Source: Hygrocybe punicea (taxonomy: Eukaryota > Basidiomycota > Agaricomycetes > Agaricales > Hygrophoraceae). Taken from it: 64,000 nt of DNA. Both the position numbers and the translations under genes were made by a program. The notes under the pieces were generated by a model that saw only the letters and a program-made list of their open reading frames with translations, made no database searches and had not been told where the DNA came from. Location: assembly GCA_963556145.1 (NCBI GenBank), contig OY744462.1, positions 5,704,001 through 5,768,000 on the forward strand. Reading direction: 5' to 3'. Every line of letters starts with the position of its first letter. Position 1 is the first letter of the stretch. This document shows, one piece after another, positions 46,541 to 59,114 of the stretch.

Positions 46541-47591
46541 TTACACTTCTGAAATCCTCGGAAATGGAAGACTTTCATGTTTGTCTAGAGGGAATGAATG
46601 CCTGACAAACTGAATCGAGCAGTTATTGAACGCCGAAGGATAAAGGTTTGATGTGGGAAGCGGTCGCGATTCTAGGTGAGGAGCTAGAACGGCAATGTAT
46701 GAAAGGGACACGTGGGGGTCAAAAAACAAAAAGGAGAAAACTCTCACCGAGCCGCAACAAGCAGGGGAACCCCGTTTCTAGCTTGTGGGTAGGGTTGCTG
46801 GAAATGTCATGTTTGGGACTTATCTCTATTCCAACAAAAAAAAAGAGTCACACCTATCAACGTAATCGTTGAGGTGGTTGGCAATCAACAGAATATTGGA
46901 TATTCGCCCTCGAGTCCAGTTCTCCTTCAGCATGTTCTCGTACAGGTGTATGTCGCAATGTGGCATGAACACAATGGTCGGAACTTGCACCGGATACATG
47001 CCATGCTGTAAAAATGACACGACCGTGACTTCCTCCAATTGTGATGAGGATATGCCGCGGAATACTTGCTTTGTTTTCAGTGAGTAGACGGAAGCCGAGC
47101 TCCGTGAACAGGGCAATGTCCTCGTTGGTGAAGACGGGATCATAGACAGACACCCTAGCATGCTCCTGGATGTCGTACAATTTGATATCTATTACTCGAT
47201 GAATACATAAAACAATCGACACACTATTTCAAAGCGTTCGCATATCTTGAGGAGAAAACCTAGTTGGGCACAAGAGTCCCGAGACGAAAAAGGACTCCCA
47301 AGGCCGAGACAAAGGACGTCAGGAGACGTAAAGGATCCAAGGCCATTCAAGGAATCTCCCAGGATTTCTGAGTAAAAAAGGTTCCTGGTTCACGGGCATG
47401 TCATGCGTAAGATTACAGGGACACGGACGTTGACATCGAGTCATCCAGTTGTTGCATTCGAGGTCGTCTTTCGCGAGTCTCAGCAAGGTCGATGGTGGCG
47501 TCTGATCTGGGTGAGATTTATTCTTGCGTCTCCTGCGCGAACCAACAGGAGTAAATTGGTCGACATACGCAAACGGTGTCGGTGTCTTCAT
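46541..47591 (-). CDS. SRR1-domain protein
   Basis: Six exons (minus) 47591-47429, 47367-47225, 47165-47070, 47005-46854, 46797-46748 and 46683-46541 give 248 aa. The N-terminus FTPVGSRRRRKNKSH, the core DVLCLGLGSPFSSRDSCAQL, VSVYDPVFTNEDIALFTELG, TIVFMPHCDIHLYENMLKEN and ISNILLIANHLNDYVD, and the final AFNNCSIQFV fit the SRR1-like family (plant Sensitivity to Red Light Reduced 1 and fungal relatives). The biochemical role is unclear; links to haem metabolism and circadian regulation are reported for relatives. Intron 3 (47006-47069) appears to use a GC-AG pair: GCAAGT donor and tacag acceptor. No GT donor joins the conserved blocks. Confidence 0.85.
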
Positions 47592-47922
47592 CGTCGGTGC
47601 CAATAACGTCTGGTCCAAACAATCACAAACAACGACAACTCCCCGTCTCTCACGTGCCGAATCAGGTTAGGGCCGGATCCTCTCGTTTAGGCGGGTGGTT
47701 GCTTGCAATGTCCCTTTGCAAGCATCCTGTCACTGTCAGAGCGACTGGCATTGTGTTTTCTGCCGCCGCTGACCCAACCCAAGCCAGGTTTGTGCCTGAA
47801 TTATGAGTTTATTCGACAAACGGGTCCGTGTACCTCAGCTAATCGGGATACTTGACTCGGGGTCCAGTGAAAGGTAGAGCTTGACTCCAGGAAAGGTTAT
47901 ATAACCTTCTGATCTCCACAAC
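47592..47922. other. Intergenic region, SRR1-like promoter side
   Basis: 331 bp between the SRR1-like start and the MCT-1/TMA20 stop, both on the minus strand. Nothing further recognised. Confidence 0.45.
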
Positions 47923-48648
47923 CTATAAAGTTTGTAGCGCCCAAAGGTCATCCCCCAAATACGTCGCCGTCTCGACCCCAACTCCCTTATTGAGCTTTCG
48001 CATCTCTTCGGTTCCGAGCTTGGTGATACCGATACCGACAGCGTGATCCTTCCCTTCTGCGTGAATCGCTACGGGCGTGCCTGCGGGCAACTCTTCCTCC
48101 GCTGGAGGCAGGTAACCGCCCGAAGAAGTGAGGCCCGGGCACATCATAGGAGCACCGCCAAGCAGGAAACGGATAGCTCCTCGATCGACCCTCACCATTG
48201 GGAGAATATACGGATCTGTGTGCCTAGAGGAATCAACAAGTCGTAGTCAAGGAACTCGTTACATACATACACTTGTGAACTAATCTTAACGTTGGATAAA
48301 ACGGCCCATCGAAATGCTGAAAGAACAGGGGTTCGCCTTGGACAGTATACAGTCCAATGTGGTCTCTACTAACCAACCAACCCAGACGAGTCAGTATTAA
48401 AGAGAGGATGTATTTGCACATCCTGAACCGACCATTTTGCATGGACAAGTGACTCCTTCTTGGGCCACACCGACTCGAGAGTCTCAGGCTCGATCTTCCA
48501 CTGCGAAAGTACTGCCGCGCGAATGGATCGTTGAATTGACGATTTGACGGGTGTTTGACCAACGATATCAGTCGACGGATGGAACCTGATCGCGAGCAAT
48601 CAGCGCTAAAGCTCGTGCACCAGACCATTGCTTGCACTTTTTGAACAT
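47923..48648 (-). CDS. TMA20: MCT-1/Tma20 translation factor with PUA domain
   Basis: Exons (minus) 48648-48638, 48585-48433, 48368-48271 and 48215-47923 give 184 aa, matching the roughly 181 aa of human MCTS1. The start MFKKF, the N-terminal block TPVKSSIQRSIRAAVLSQW, GLYTVQGEPLFFQHFDGPFY with PTLRLVHKYP, and the PUA part VDRGAIRFLLGGAPMMCPGL, AEGKDHAVGIG and NKGVGVETATYL are all family-typical. The protein partners with density-regulated protein (Tma22) to recycle 40S subunits and reinitiate translation. The first exon is only 11 nt. Confidence 0.93.
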
Positions 48649-48906
48649 TTTTGTTTTTGCTTGAACGTTGGATGAGTGCGGGAGCTCAACTTTACGTCAC
48701 TCTCAAGAATTATTTTACATTACAGTAAATAATTTCGTGTTTCTTCCACTTATTTAACCTAGCAGTACATAAAAAAAGGACGAGAGCGCAAGGGAGGATG
48801 ACGATAGCTGAGTGTATTGGATGATGATGAGTTGGGTGGAATTAGATGAAACTCAGAAAGGGGTGGTGTGCACAGGGAATGGAGACGGATCGGGCGGACG
48901 ACTCGT

Positions 48907-51900
48907 TCAGATATCTTCATCCTTGTCTTCGAGTTGCGAGGGCTTGAGCATCCCTGGAATACGCATAGCAGCGTCACGTTCCGCCATCGCCTTTTGCTGT
49001 TGTTCCGCTTCCTTTTCTTCCAAGAAAAGCTCCGCATTGTCTCCCGAGAACTCTTTCAGTTGGATGAGGAAATCTCGAAGGGCCAGTTTGAACCGGTTGA
49101 TGTCGTTGTGATATTCACCCAGGCCAGTCACAAACACTTGTACTTGGGAGCTAAGGGGGGAAATAAAATAAAATACCGCTTGAATTGGGGGCAAAAGAGA
49201 ATCTCACTTTTGAACATGGGGGAATGCGGTTTTGAGCAAATTGGCACAATATTCTCGTAAGAATACAGCGTTGGAGACATTTAGATCCGCTATCTGTGAG
49301 GGATCAAACAGCGGCGAATGAATTTGATTCGTCTCCACTAGTTGGAACATCCGTGCGAGGAGTAGACTCTGGAGCTTGAATCCGCTTTTATGATCGGTGT
49401 CGGTCAAAACGAAGAAGATGTCTTGGACGATGCTCAAGAAGTATTGCTGGAAGAAGGCACTGCTTACGGCAGGGTCTGCGCCAGCAAAATTGTTGACGAC
49501 CTCCAAACATACTGAATTCAGGTACAAGTCAGTCTCCGATCACCGAATTAATGTGAGAATGACGGACAGTTCAAGCCTGTATCCGCAATATCCCGCATAG
49601 TGTGCTTGATAGCCCAAATGATACTGTCCATAAATAACTTGAATTGTTGTGGAGAGATACCCAGCAAAGCTGAAAAACACGGTATCAATACGGGAGGCAA
49701 TACACAATGACTATAGTCATTACCAGGGAAGCAGTTCAAGTTGATAGCCCGAAGCAGTTTGAAGAATCCAACTCTATGCTCTGGGAACTCCGAGAAGTCT
49801 TGGTTGATCATAGTGAGTGTTGGCTCAAAGACAGCATCGAGAATGGCCGGTACTTGAGGAGTCAACAGATGCTGCGCAAAGCGAGTAAATCCTCCATTAA
49901 AGAAAAAACGAGGCGGAACATACACCAAGTCGTCCCGTAATGGTTGCCATCACATTCAAAACCTCCGCGTCTCTTGCAGTAGGTACATTGCGATTGTAGT
50001 CGCCGAGGATAGCGTCGAGTAGTGGTGGCATAAAGTTAGTGTTCACAGCCTCCAGATCTTCTGCTTTCTTGATGTATGTCTCCATCAATTTCAAAATATC
50101 TTTCTTTACAGTTCGCAGCTGCCGAATTTTAGGCGTCTTGGTCGCAATTGTGCCTACATGACCAATGTAAGCAATATGAAGAATCAAGTGCGCACGAGGC
50201 AGCGAATGTACGAACCTTCACGAGCGACCGTCTCGCTAATAATTCCGCTAACCGCCTTATACAAGCCGAGCATGTCCAAAAATATGCGCCCGATTTGCGG
50301 TAGATAGAAGCTTCCAATAGAGGTGCACGCAGAAACATTCGTTTTCAGCACATTAGACAATATTTTGATATTGTCGGTACTGCTCAGGACGTCCATATTT
50401 TGAGCGGCTTGCGCCATTAGCGAATCCCACTGAAACACCTGGTTGGTTATACATCCATGAAATAAAGACGTTATCTAAACCCACGGCATTGTTTGGTAGC
50501 TCCATCAGCTTCAATATCAACTTTTCCTGTTGCGGCTTATTAGGCTGCGCAGAAATCATATATCCAACGGCCTCGTAAAAGGTGTGAACCTGCCACAGAG
50601 CTTCAGACCTGCAGACCTGGGAAACAAAGGTAATATACCTGCTGAGGTGATAAATCGACGGTAATTCGGTGCAACAACCGCAAGATCTCGTCCACAAATG
50701 GCTCCTGTTCCCCCGATTGCTGCATCACGAAATGACGCCGACATTTCTGCGCGATCTTGATGAATGTATCGCAAGCCATGTCTTGAACGCCTAGATAGGG
50801 TATAACATGCATTTCAATGACGTTGCTGCTGACCTGAAGCATCATACGCAAGCTTACCCTCGTGTGTCTCGTGCATAAACTCGAATAATTTGTTAACGAC
50901 AGTCTTCAGAAACTTCCAATGGGCCTTGAGGAAGCGCGGGTACTGCCCCACAATATACATTATATCCGACGCGACCACAGCTTTGTTGTCTTTGCCTCGT
51001 TTGATCTCGCACAATCCCAGAAGGTCCTTGATAACGGTCACGAGGAAACGTTTCTCGGTCTCTTCATCTATAATGGATCGTGTCAGGATGCTATCCGTGT
51101 TCTGGAGGAAGGAAAATACACACTCATTGCACCAGAAATGGAGCCGATTGCCCAACATAGAGTGTTTAAGTTCTGCCATGACCACTCGGACCCGTCAACT
51201 TGCTTGGCCAGCTTTTCCGTCAGGATGGTCTCTGTGTCTGTCACATCCAAGTGCGTGAGGTAAACGAGCAACTCGCGCATGGACTTGTAAAGCACTATGG
51301 TGTCGATTTCCTTCATAAATTCGCGCACAATTTCGCCTTCTTCGTTCTCTACGATCAAGACCTAAACAGTTTCGGGGATGGATCGGACAGTGAGATCATT
51401 GTAAATACAAAGGGGTTCAGACATACCTCCTCGGGTTTAACCATCCTCTCGATAACGACCAAGCGAAGATTCGACAAGACATCGCTATAAATATTCTTCC
51501 TCAAAGCCATACCGTTCAACATGTTGTGCGCTCCGTTCGACCCTCCCAAACTTAAACCCATGAGCAAACCAGACTCGCCGATGGGCAAACTCTGGATCTC
51601 CTCATAAAGTTCGGCGACCAGTTTTAACCAATACTCAAGGCAGATCTTGAATATCTCCCGCTCGTCCACTTGCGAAACCTTCACCATGTACAAATGAGCG
51701 TTCAGCAGCACGTCACGATTCGCCTCAGACTCGACGGCGCGTAGATGGTTTGATAGGAAATTGGCGAGGAACAAGGCAAGATTGAGCACAAGCTCTTGTC
51801 CCGCATCGTTTGCGTTCCCATATGCTTGAGCAATGTTTGTGCTCGGAGGGATCATTCGATTGATAGATGTCATCACCAATTCGAAGAGAATAACAAATTT

Positions 51901-53072
51901 TGGGTCGTATTCAGGACCAACGTTGAGGGATGCGATTTCTGCGATGCATTTGAGGGTTACGTTGCGGAATTCGGCAGCTTCGAGGAACTAGTAATTGATT
52001 CAAACGACGGTTCATTTCTCTATAAACAGCAAAACAAGTAACTCACGCGGGTGAGGAGCAAGTCGATTATCTTGGTCTCGAAGATATATCCTAATGGAAT
52101 CCAGTTCAGGAATCTCAGGAGAGTCTCCAATGTTGCTCTGATCAGCGATGTCTTCTGGGCCTCTTCAAGCACTTCTAGGCACAACTTGAATATTTCGGAA
52201 AACTCCCCACACATTTGGTTCTTGAGATTCTTGATCTTGGCCTGTGTCAAATGCTCCGCGGAGAAGTCGAAGATCTCCTCCGAAAGAAGCTTGAGGATGA
52301 CCATATTGTTTTCGCAGAGAGACAGGTTTGTTTTGGAGGACTCGACGAGCTCCGTGATGAATGTAGGCCAGTTATGCGGCCACTCCTGTTTAAGGATCTA
52401 AGAGAAATCGGCGAAGAAAATAAGAAAGCGGTGAAGAGATCAAATCGAGGTGACAGACTTGAACGAGGGCGAGGTTGAGCTTATTCAAATGCGTGCGTTC
52501 TCTCCGTAAAGTTGTCTCGTCAGACGCGATCTTGACATTGACCCCAACTACGAAGTTGCGTATGCCTGTGAAAGATCGACACAATTACAAGTGAATACAA
52601 CGAAGGTCAATAAGGCATACCTTGCCGCTGTCCATCCGGAAGCGATCTCCAACGTGTATTGATCAATTTTTCAAGGATTTGTAGGCCGATGTACTAGATT
52701 GCCATCTTTGGATCGAGAACGACGATCCTAGAATATAGATCAATTACCTTTGTCTGCGGAAACGATGACCTTTCCAAGATGTCCGGTACCCTCGTCCAAG
52801 CGTCTGGGTGCTCTTCTAGCTGAGTGAGTACCTGCTGCGCCATTTGTTGCTGTGGTTCGATTAGCGCCAGATATATTGGTGGCACGATGAGAGGGACATT
52901 CTAAAAGAGTGATAAATGGGGTGCTAACCTCTGGACCGGTACCGGAATAGAATGTCATTACGACCTTGTCCATGAGTGAGACATCGAACTCCCTCGAGAA
53001 GTCGAGCAAAGCCTGCAACGAGATATCAACCAGCTAGTCCAAGATGATATTACAGAGCTCGCCGACCTCCAT
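48907..53072 (-). CDS. CRM1: Exportin-1 (CRM1/XPO1)
   Basis: Seventeen exons join in phase to 1076 aa: 53072-53067, 53012-52929, 52849-52748, 52693-52621, 52565-52459, 52397-52047, 51987-51427, 51361-51124, 51067-50858, 50790-50639, 50589-50485, 50429-50216, 50153-49924, 49871-49724, 49669-49568, 49511-49208 and 49150-48907. CRM1 marks include [57 protein letters not shown] and the groove segment [20 protein letters not shown]. The C-terminal [20 protein letters not shown] acidic end (here [17 protein letters not shown]) is also present. CRM1 exports leucine-rich NES cargo with RanGTP. The groove Cys of MACDTF is the leptomycin B target in sensitive species. Exon 1 is six bases (Met-Glu). Confidence 0.96.
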
Positions 53073-53544
53073 GGTGACAATGGGTGAAAGCGCGTTCGCA
53101 ATATGGCAGTTGACGGTGAGTTCAGGTGGGCAGAGGGCGCGGATGGGTGTCTGTGATGACTATCTCCGATTTGAGTGTCGTTCTTATCTCCGACTGTGGT
53201 GCCAATTTGTGGTTAGGGTCAACTCACGCACACATCTTGGACTTTCATCTGTTGCGTTGCCAGTTACCTGGCGTGTCTCTGGCACGGAGTTTACTTACAC
53301 CTTGAGATTTTTTGGTTCTCGCATTGGGTCGTCTTGGACGTATGAAGCACTGTGAATGCCACACAGCCTGAGAGCCGGAGACTTTAAACTAGTCGCGAAT
53401 CACGGACGCACGTGATGTGATAAATCGCGCCTTTTGAACCGTTACTACCAATGTCGAAAGACCTGCAAGAAGCCATGTAATAATCCACTTGTTTCTTAAT
53501 CAAACTGCCTAAACTACCCATCTGGCAGACAACTAATCCGGGAC
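53073..53544. promoter_or_regulatory. Divergent promoter region CRM1/SPC24-like
   Basis: 472 bp between two divergent start codons. It includes a cacgtga motif near 53410. No further gene, RNA or repeat was recognised, and transcription starts cannot be placed by eye. Confidence 0.4.
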
Positions 53545-54302
53545 ATGGCACCCATAATGGACCCAGAAGAGGACTACTTGACGATCCTTGCCGCAGAAGA
53601 ACAGATCGCAGCCTCCGAGGCCCAACGAAAGAAGGAAATCGAGGGTACCCACTCAAATCTGAAGAGAAAGTTTGAATCTTTCTCCCTTTCTCTCAACTTT
53701 TCTCACTTCCATTCCAAATACAGATCTTTCGAAAGTTCTCGAATCCGCACGCAAGTCCTCTACTAGACCCCCATCCGTACCGTCAGCGGAAGAACATGCG
53801 GCGGCCATTAACCAGCTAGATGTTACACGCTTATCTTTGTGTAAAGCCATCAACGAGTCTGAGGGTCTCCTAGCAAACAAGGAGGCCGAACTAGCGACAC
53901 TCCGGGAAGAAACTCGGGCACTGGAAGAGTGCGATCCTGCCGCTGAACACGAAAAGGAGCTCGGCAGTACAGCGTGAGTACAGTCAGCTCATTTTATTTT
54001 TGTTGTGGAACATTGTCATTTTGAGTCTTGGATTGGTGTTTCTGTTTGTTGACATGGGGCACAGACTTCGACTGAAACTATTCAGGGGATTGGGCTTTGA
54101 GCCAATACTGAATTCCGATGGGCATGTGTCCAAAATGCTCGTTCGTAAGCAACTTCTGCTCAACTCATTCAACAAATATACCTCTGACCCGAATACGGAT
54201 TTCGCAGGTTCACTGTCGGGCGATATTCACCATGTTGAGTTCAACGACCAGAAGTCAGACTTTGAGTATGCCGAGCTACTGTGGAAACTCGGGTCGTCCT
54301 GA
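53545..54302 (+). CDS. Spc24-like kinetochore protein
   Basis: Exons 53545-53644, 53724-53973, 54065-54144 and 54208-54302 give 174 aa. A coiled coil fills the middle (LSKVLESARK ... AEEHAAAINQLDVTRLSL ... LLANKEAELATLREETRAL). A small globular C-terminus follows: ALRLKLFRGLGFEPILNSDG, SKMLVR, GDIHHVEFNDQKSDFEYAEL and LWKL. Length, coiled coil plus RWD-like end, and the L-K-L-x-R-x-L-G-F/I pattern suit Spc24 of the Ndc80 complex. The match is by pattern memory only; another coiled-coil protein of similar layout is possible. Confidence 0.7.
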
Positions 54303-54582
54303 CTGTCCTCCGTCCGTATTTTATTTATTTATCCTCGATATGGACATTGATTTAGTACACTTGTATAATTGATACTTGGTTGGGAATTCTATGCCTATTC
54401 TTCAACAATGGGCATGTCTACGGTGGTATCAGGTGTATTAATAAAGAAAGCAAAGTTAAACGTTACTGTAACCATCCAAAAAGTACGTTGCAAGTGAATT
54501 GATTATAAGGATACTCAGATTGCTTCCGACAAGATAGTTGACAATAAAATTATGTCTGGTTCATCACTCAGAACTGTCAAGA

Positions 54583-57507
54583 TCAGGGGAAGATGAAAAT
54601 GCTAACCGTTGCATCTTGTTTGACGATCCATACTTTTCTCTCTTTACTCTTTTCCGCAACCTCCTTGATTTTAGCTTCAATCGCGTTCTTCTTCACGTTG
54701 AGTCCACGTAGTTCTTGATATATTGATTCCACGAGAAAAGTAAAGTTCCCCGTTTGGAGCGATGTTATCTTGGTGAGGAGTGAAGGTAGGTGAGCATCGG
54801 GGAAACTGGTTTTCGGTGAAGGGACTGTTCGCCGAACTATCGCATTAGCGGATGAAGGGTTCACCTGAATGAAGGATATCGGGGGACATGCGATCGATGG
54901 GCCAGGCGGGGGTATCACGGAACTAGTTGTGGATACGACAAGACGATCAGGTAGAGACGGGACGGCAAAAACTTTGTCCGATCGTCGATCTTGAAGTGCA
55001 GCGGAGACAAATGTGAACGGATTTATAGGGAATGGCGTATCTAGAAGGCGGATAAATTAACAAGGGCATATGGGATTGATACCAAGACAATGTACCATTG
55101 AACAGCTGTATCCGGTAGGCCTCGAAAAGGTCGTATTCGCACTGACCCACAGCTGATTCCCAACAGGGACCCTTGACGAAAGGCACGAGCGGGATAACAA
55201 CCTTACGCTTCTTCCCGAGTTTCTGGTCCTCGTCTTTCAACTTCCTTTTCGGTGGTGGTGGGGTAAAGAGGAAGTTGGTATGCAACGGGGGAGTATTTCT
55301 CTCTTCCGAGGGGGTTCCGACATTCAGTATATCGTCATCGTCATCGTCGTCGTCCACCAGCCAACTATCCAAGTCCGAATCTGGATCTTCGGTTTCACCG
55401 TCCTCGTCACCGTCTTCTACTACATCATCAGCCTCGCCAGCGCCCTCGTCCTCCCACTCCTCCCCACTGTCATACCCATAATCAATCACTACTGGATCCC
55501 TTTTAAATGGCCTTCGGGGTCCAATATTGGTTGAATTTCGGGTCCATGTACCAAAATAGCCAGGACGAGAGTCTTCTGCAAAAATGAACACTTTTGGGGT
55601 GAAAAGTGAACAATTGCTTAGCCTGGACAGAAGAGAGCGGACGAGTGAAACGTCCCCCGCAATCTCAGCTTCTGTAATTTGAGACACAATGTCGCGGACG
55701 GCTAGTGGACGGCGGCGTCCAATATGAGGCGACAATATGGATTGCAGGGATCGACAGTGGCGGGAAGGGTCAGTGGATACCGGGAGAGATGACAGGATGG
55801 AGAGTAGACGATCTACACGACCGCGCGTTTCATAATCAATACTCCGGTAGGAAGAAAGAATGTGCGAACCTCTAGAACACATGTTACCAACACCTCCATG
55901 AAGGTCGTGGACATCTGATATTTTATCCTGTTCGTTGTTGGCCTGGTTGTCGACATCATCCACGCGGATGGCGTCTGTAATAGTACTACCTGACCAGCCC
56001 TTCCCTTCCCTCTTGGCGATGAACCAATTAATAGGTGCGAGTTCGGCATCCTTCTTGAGGAGAAAAGGCTTGAACGTCTTTTCAAAGTCTGAACGATTCG
56101 AAGAAGGCAAGGCAACGACGTCGGGAGTTTCTTGAGCAGGGGAGGACCGATAGTTACTCTTGGCTTTTCCAAAGAAATTCATGAGTGATCGCGACTTGAT
56201 CTCGCCTTGCTTGTCCCTCTTCTCCTTCTTGGCCTTGGAAGTTTTCTTCTTTAACATTTCCCTTTCCTGGAGAAAATATGAGCTCAACTAGTTGGGTTGC
56301 TTTTGATGACGCACTTTAGTGTCTTTCGCGGGATCAAGAGACATCTTCATAATTTGAAAGGGATTTTGTTTGCCGCTAGGTTCCAGAAAATGCTGTGAGT
56401 GAGCTGTTAATTCGTCTTGAATTAGTACCATACAGCGATGACGAACACTGACAGCATCACTTCCGTCATCCAATTTTTGCTGTGGTTCCGTTGTCGATTG
56501 CGAGGATTTGAATTCTTCGGTCAAATCCACTGATATGGTTGGCATGCCGTTGTTATTTCTGTCTCTGGAGGGAAATTTTATTCCGCCTTTAGCACCGAGG
56601 ATCGCGTCCCGCTCGTCTTGAGTGAGGGACTCGAACAGCGCAATCAAATCTTTCTTAGCCTGTAGAGACGCAAACAATGAAAATCTCGATCACTTGATTG
56701 ACCGCAAAATGACGCACCTGAACCCTCTCGGCCAATCTAACTTCAGCTTTCTCCCGTGCGTTTTTTGGTAACCAATGGCGATGCTCCTCCTTGACTTCCC
56801 ACCGCCATATACATACTGCGGCTGGTACCTTTCCTGCCCCGGTGCCGTCTAGACCATAGTTGTTCCGGATGCCAATCGATTTGATGGCCGCTTCAACGGC
56901 CTGAAAAGGAAGGGACGATGAGACAGATGATGAGATATCTTCTTCGGTGTCATCTTGAGAAGGGAGAAGCTCGTTATGGATATGTTTAGTGAGAGCCGGA
57001 AGCGTCTTATCACTTTGAAAAAGATATGGTTCAGTTGCTTTCCATCGTCACATTCCTGAACTCACCTCTCATGAGCGAGTTTCGCGATAACCGGCCTGTG
57101 TTCATCGGGTATCGAAAGTAGAGGCGGATCCCCCTTTTCCATACGCAGCGCTAACATTTCACGGAATTTGACAATCTCTGAAAAAGTTCATCCGGAGAGT
57201 TCAGCAGGCGTGCGTTGCACCGAGCCACATGGAACAGCTACCTTGCAGCGTCTCCGAAAGTTTCTCGAATGACGGACATTTCTGCTTCAAGACGACTCTT
57301 CCATTTTTCAATTCGACCATACATGATCTTCCCGCCGTGCCTAGTAATTCGACGCGTTATTGTTTTCATTCACGACTCGAAACTAGAGTGACTCACTGTT
57401 GACTTGGAGATCTGCCACAGCAGATTCATTCCTCCCTGTTATGTGGTTGGTAAAATAAAAATAAAATCTAGAACGTAATGGCAAAGACCTGTTGTATCAC
57501 CAGCCAT
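54583..57507 (-). CDS. Chromatin assembly factor 1 large subunit (CAF-1 p150/Rlf2)
   Basis: Start ATG at 57507 (MAGDTTG, first exon 19 nt). Several exons follow, the main one near 55070-56287, and the stop is near 54583. Visible: a Lys/Glu-rich coiled segment (EREMLKKKTSKAKKEKRD), a PIP-box-like SRSLMNFF, and the CAF-1A signature FAEDSRPGYFGTWTRNSTNI with RRPFKRDPVVIDYGYDSGEE. A long acidic run (DSWLVDDDDDDDDI) and a C-terminal domain follow. CAF-1 deposits H3-H4 behind replication forks with PCNA. The last codons are uncertain: the frame reads to 54583, but a donor at the ATV codons could splice to a stop slightly downstream. Confidence 0.85.
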
Positions 57508-57628
57508 TGTAGTCAACCGTGCCGGGGGCTCCTTATAGTGACTCTTTGATAGCAGCAAAAAAGAGTCGATGCTTGGTCAGCAGCGAATGTGTGACATGTG
57601 ACAGTACGCGAACGTGACAACCTCAGCA

Positions 57629-58993
57629 ATGTCAATTTTCCACTTACAGTCGAACAAGCCCGCTCAAAAGCACATCATAGATCCCGCCCTGCAACCCTGG
57701 GTAGAAAAATAGTACTACACTCTTTTATCATCGCGGACGGGATCTAACTGCAATGATAGTCGTCCAAAGACCATAGAAGATGTCTCAGCACAAGATCACA
57801 CTGTCGCGGTACTCAGGAAGACTCTGTCGTCGACAAATGTTTGTCACAGTAATCATTTCTTTTAATACACTCAACTTGTTTTTTTTTTATAGCTCCCTCA
57901 TATGCTATTTTATGGTCCACCAGGAACAGGAAAGACATCCACTATCTTAGCTCTCTCTCGACAACTGTTCGGGTCAGTGCACAACGATTTGAAACCGTAC
58001 CCATCTCTAAAATCTAGTCGTTTTAGCCCAGAAAACTTTAGAGACCGAGTACTAGAACTAAATGCTTCCGATGAACGAGGCATCTCCATTGTGCGCGAAA
58101 AAGTCAAAAACTTTGCTCGGCAGACACCACGCGCTCAAGCTGTCGCATCTGATGGAAAAACATATCCATGCCCCCCATACAAAATCATTATTCTAGATGA
58201 AGCCGATTCCATGACTCAAGATGCCCAGGGCGCACTTCGTCGGATAATGGAGACCTACGCACGCATAACTCGATTCTGTCTTGTCTGTAACTATGTGACC
58301 AGGTTTGCACCACACTTTTATCCCGAATCTTCCACTGATTACACTCAAGGATTATCGAGCCACTCGCTTCTCGTTGCTCAAAGTTTCGCTTTACGCCACT
58401 TGATCCCACATCCACATCTTCTCGACTTTCATATATCGCAACCGCCGAGCATATCGGGATAGAACCTGAAGTCATTTCTTCCCTCATCAGTACCTCATCA
58501 GGCGACCTTCGCCGTGCCATCACCTATCTTCAATCGGCCTCACGACTCTCTTCGTCTACAAATCCTCCCACGACTATTACCTCACTCGACATTCAAGAGA
58601 TCGCAGGCGTAGTCCCCAGCGATGTCATCAATGATTTTGCCACAGCATTAGGTATCGAATGTGACACAGATATGGATGTTGACAGTGACGCCAAGAGTAA
58701 AACCACTGGTTTCGAGCGGATCAAGAGGCAGGTGAAGGAACTTATGAGAGGAGGATATTCAGCCTCCCAAATTCTTTCTCAGGTAACATCTTGGCACCGT
58801 ATCTCTCCAGCGTGTTGACAATCCACAACAGCTACACGACCTGGTCATCCTTCACCCGACCTTAGCTGGTCGTCAAAAGTCTCTCTGTGCCCTTACTTTT
58901 GCAGAGGCAGACAAAGCACTCTGTGACGGTGCGGATGAGGAATTATGGATTCTTGAGGTTGGGCTGAGTGTACACAAGGCTGTTTCGTCATAA
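57629..58993 (+). CDS. RFC2: Replication factor C subunit (yeast Rfc2 / human RFC4 type)
   Basis: Exons 57629-57711, 57760-57838, 57893-57972, 58027-58302, 58350-58782 and 58832-58993 join to 370 aa. AAA+ marks: [16 protein letters not shown], Walker [25 protein letters not shown], Walker [23 protein letters not shown] and the arginine-finger [25 protein letters not shown] in the lid region separates the Rfc2/RFC4 type from the other small subunits. RFC loads PCNA at primer ends. It is divergent from the CAF-1 gene, which also acts with PCNA, with 121 bp between start codons. Confidence 0.93.
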
Positions 58994-59114
58994 CCTAACC
59001 TCTTTATGATACTGGGTAAACCTTACGTTTGGAAATTCGAAAAGATGGAATATGACCTGTAAGTAATGCCGAAACAGACAAGATGATGTACACACTCTAC
59101 CTCCATGTGCTATC

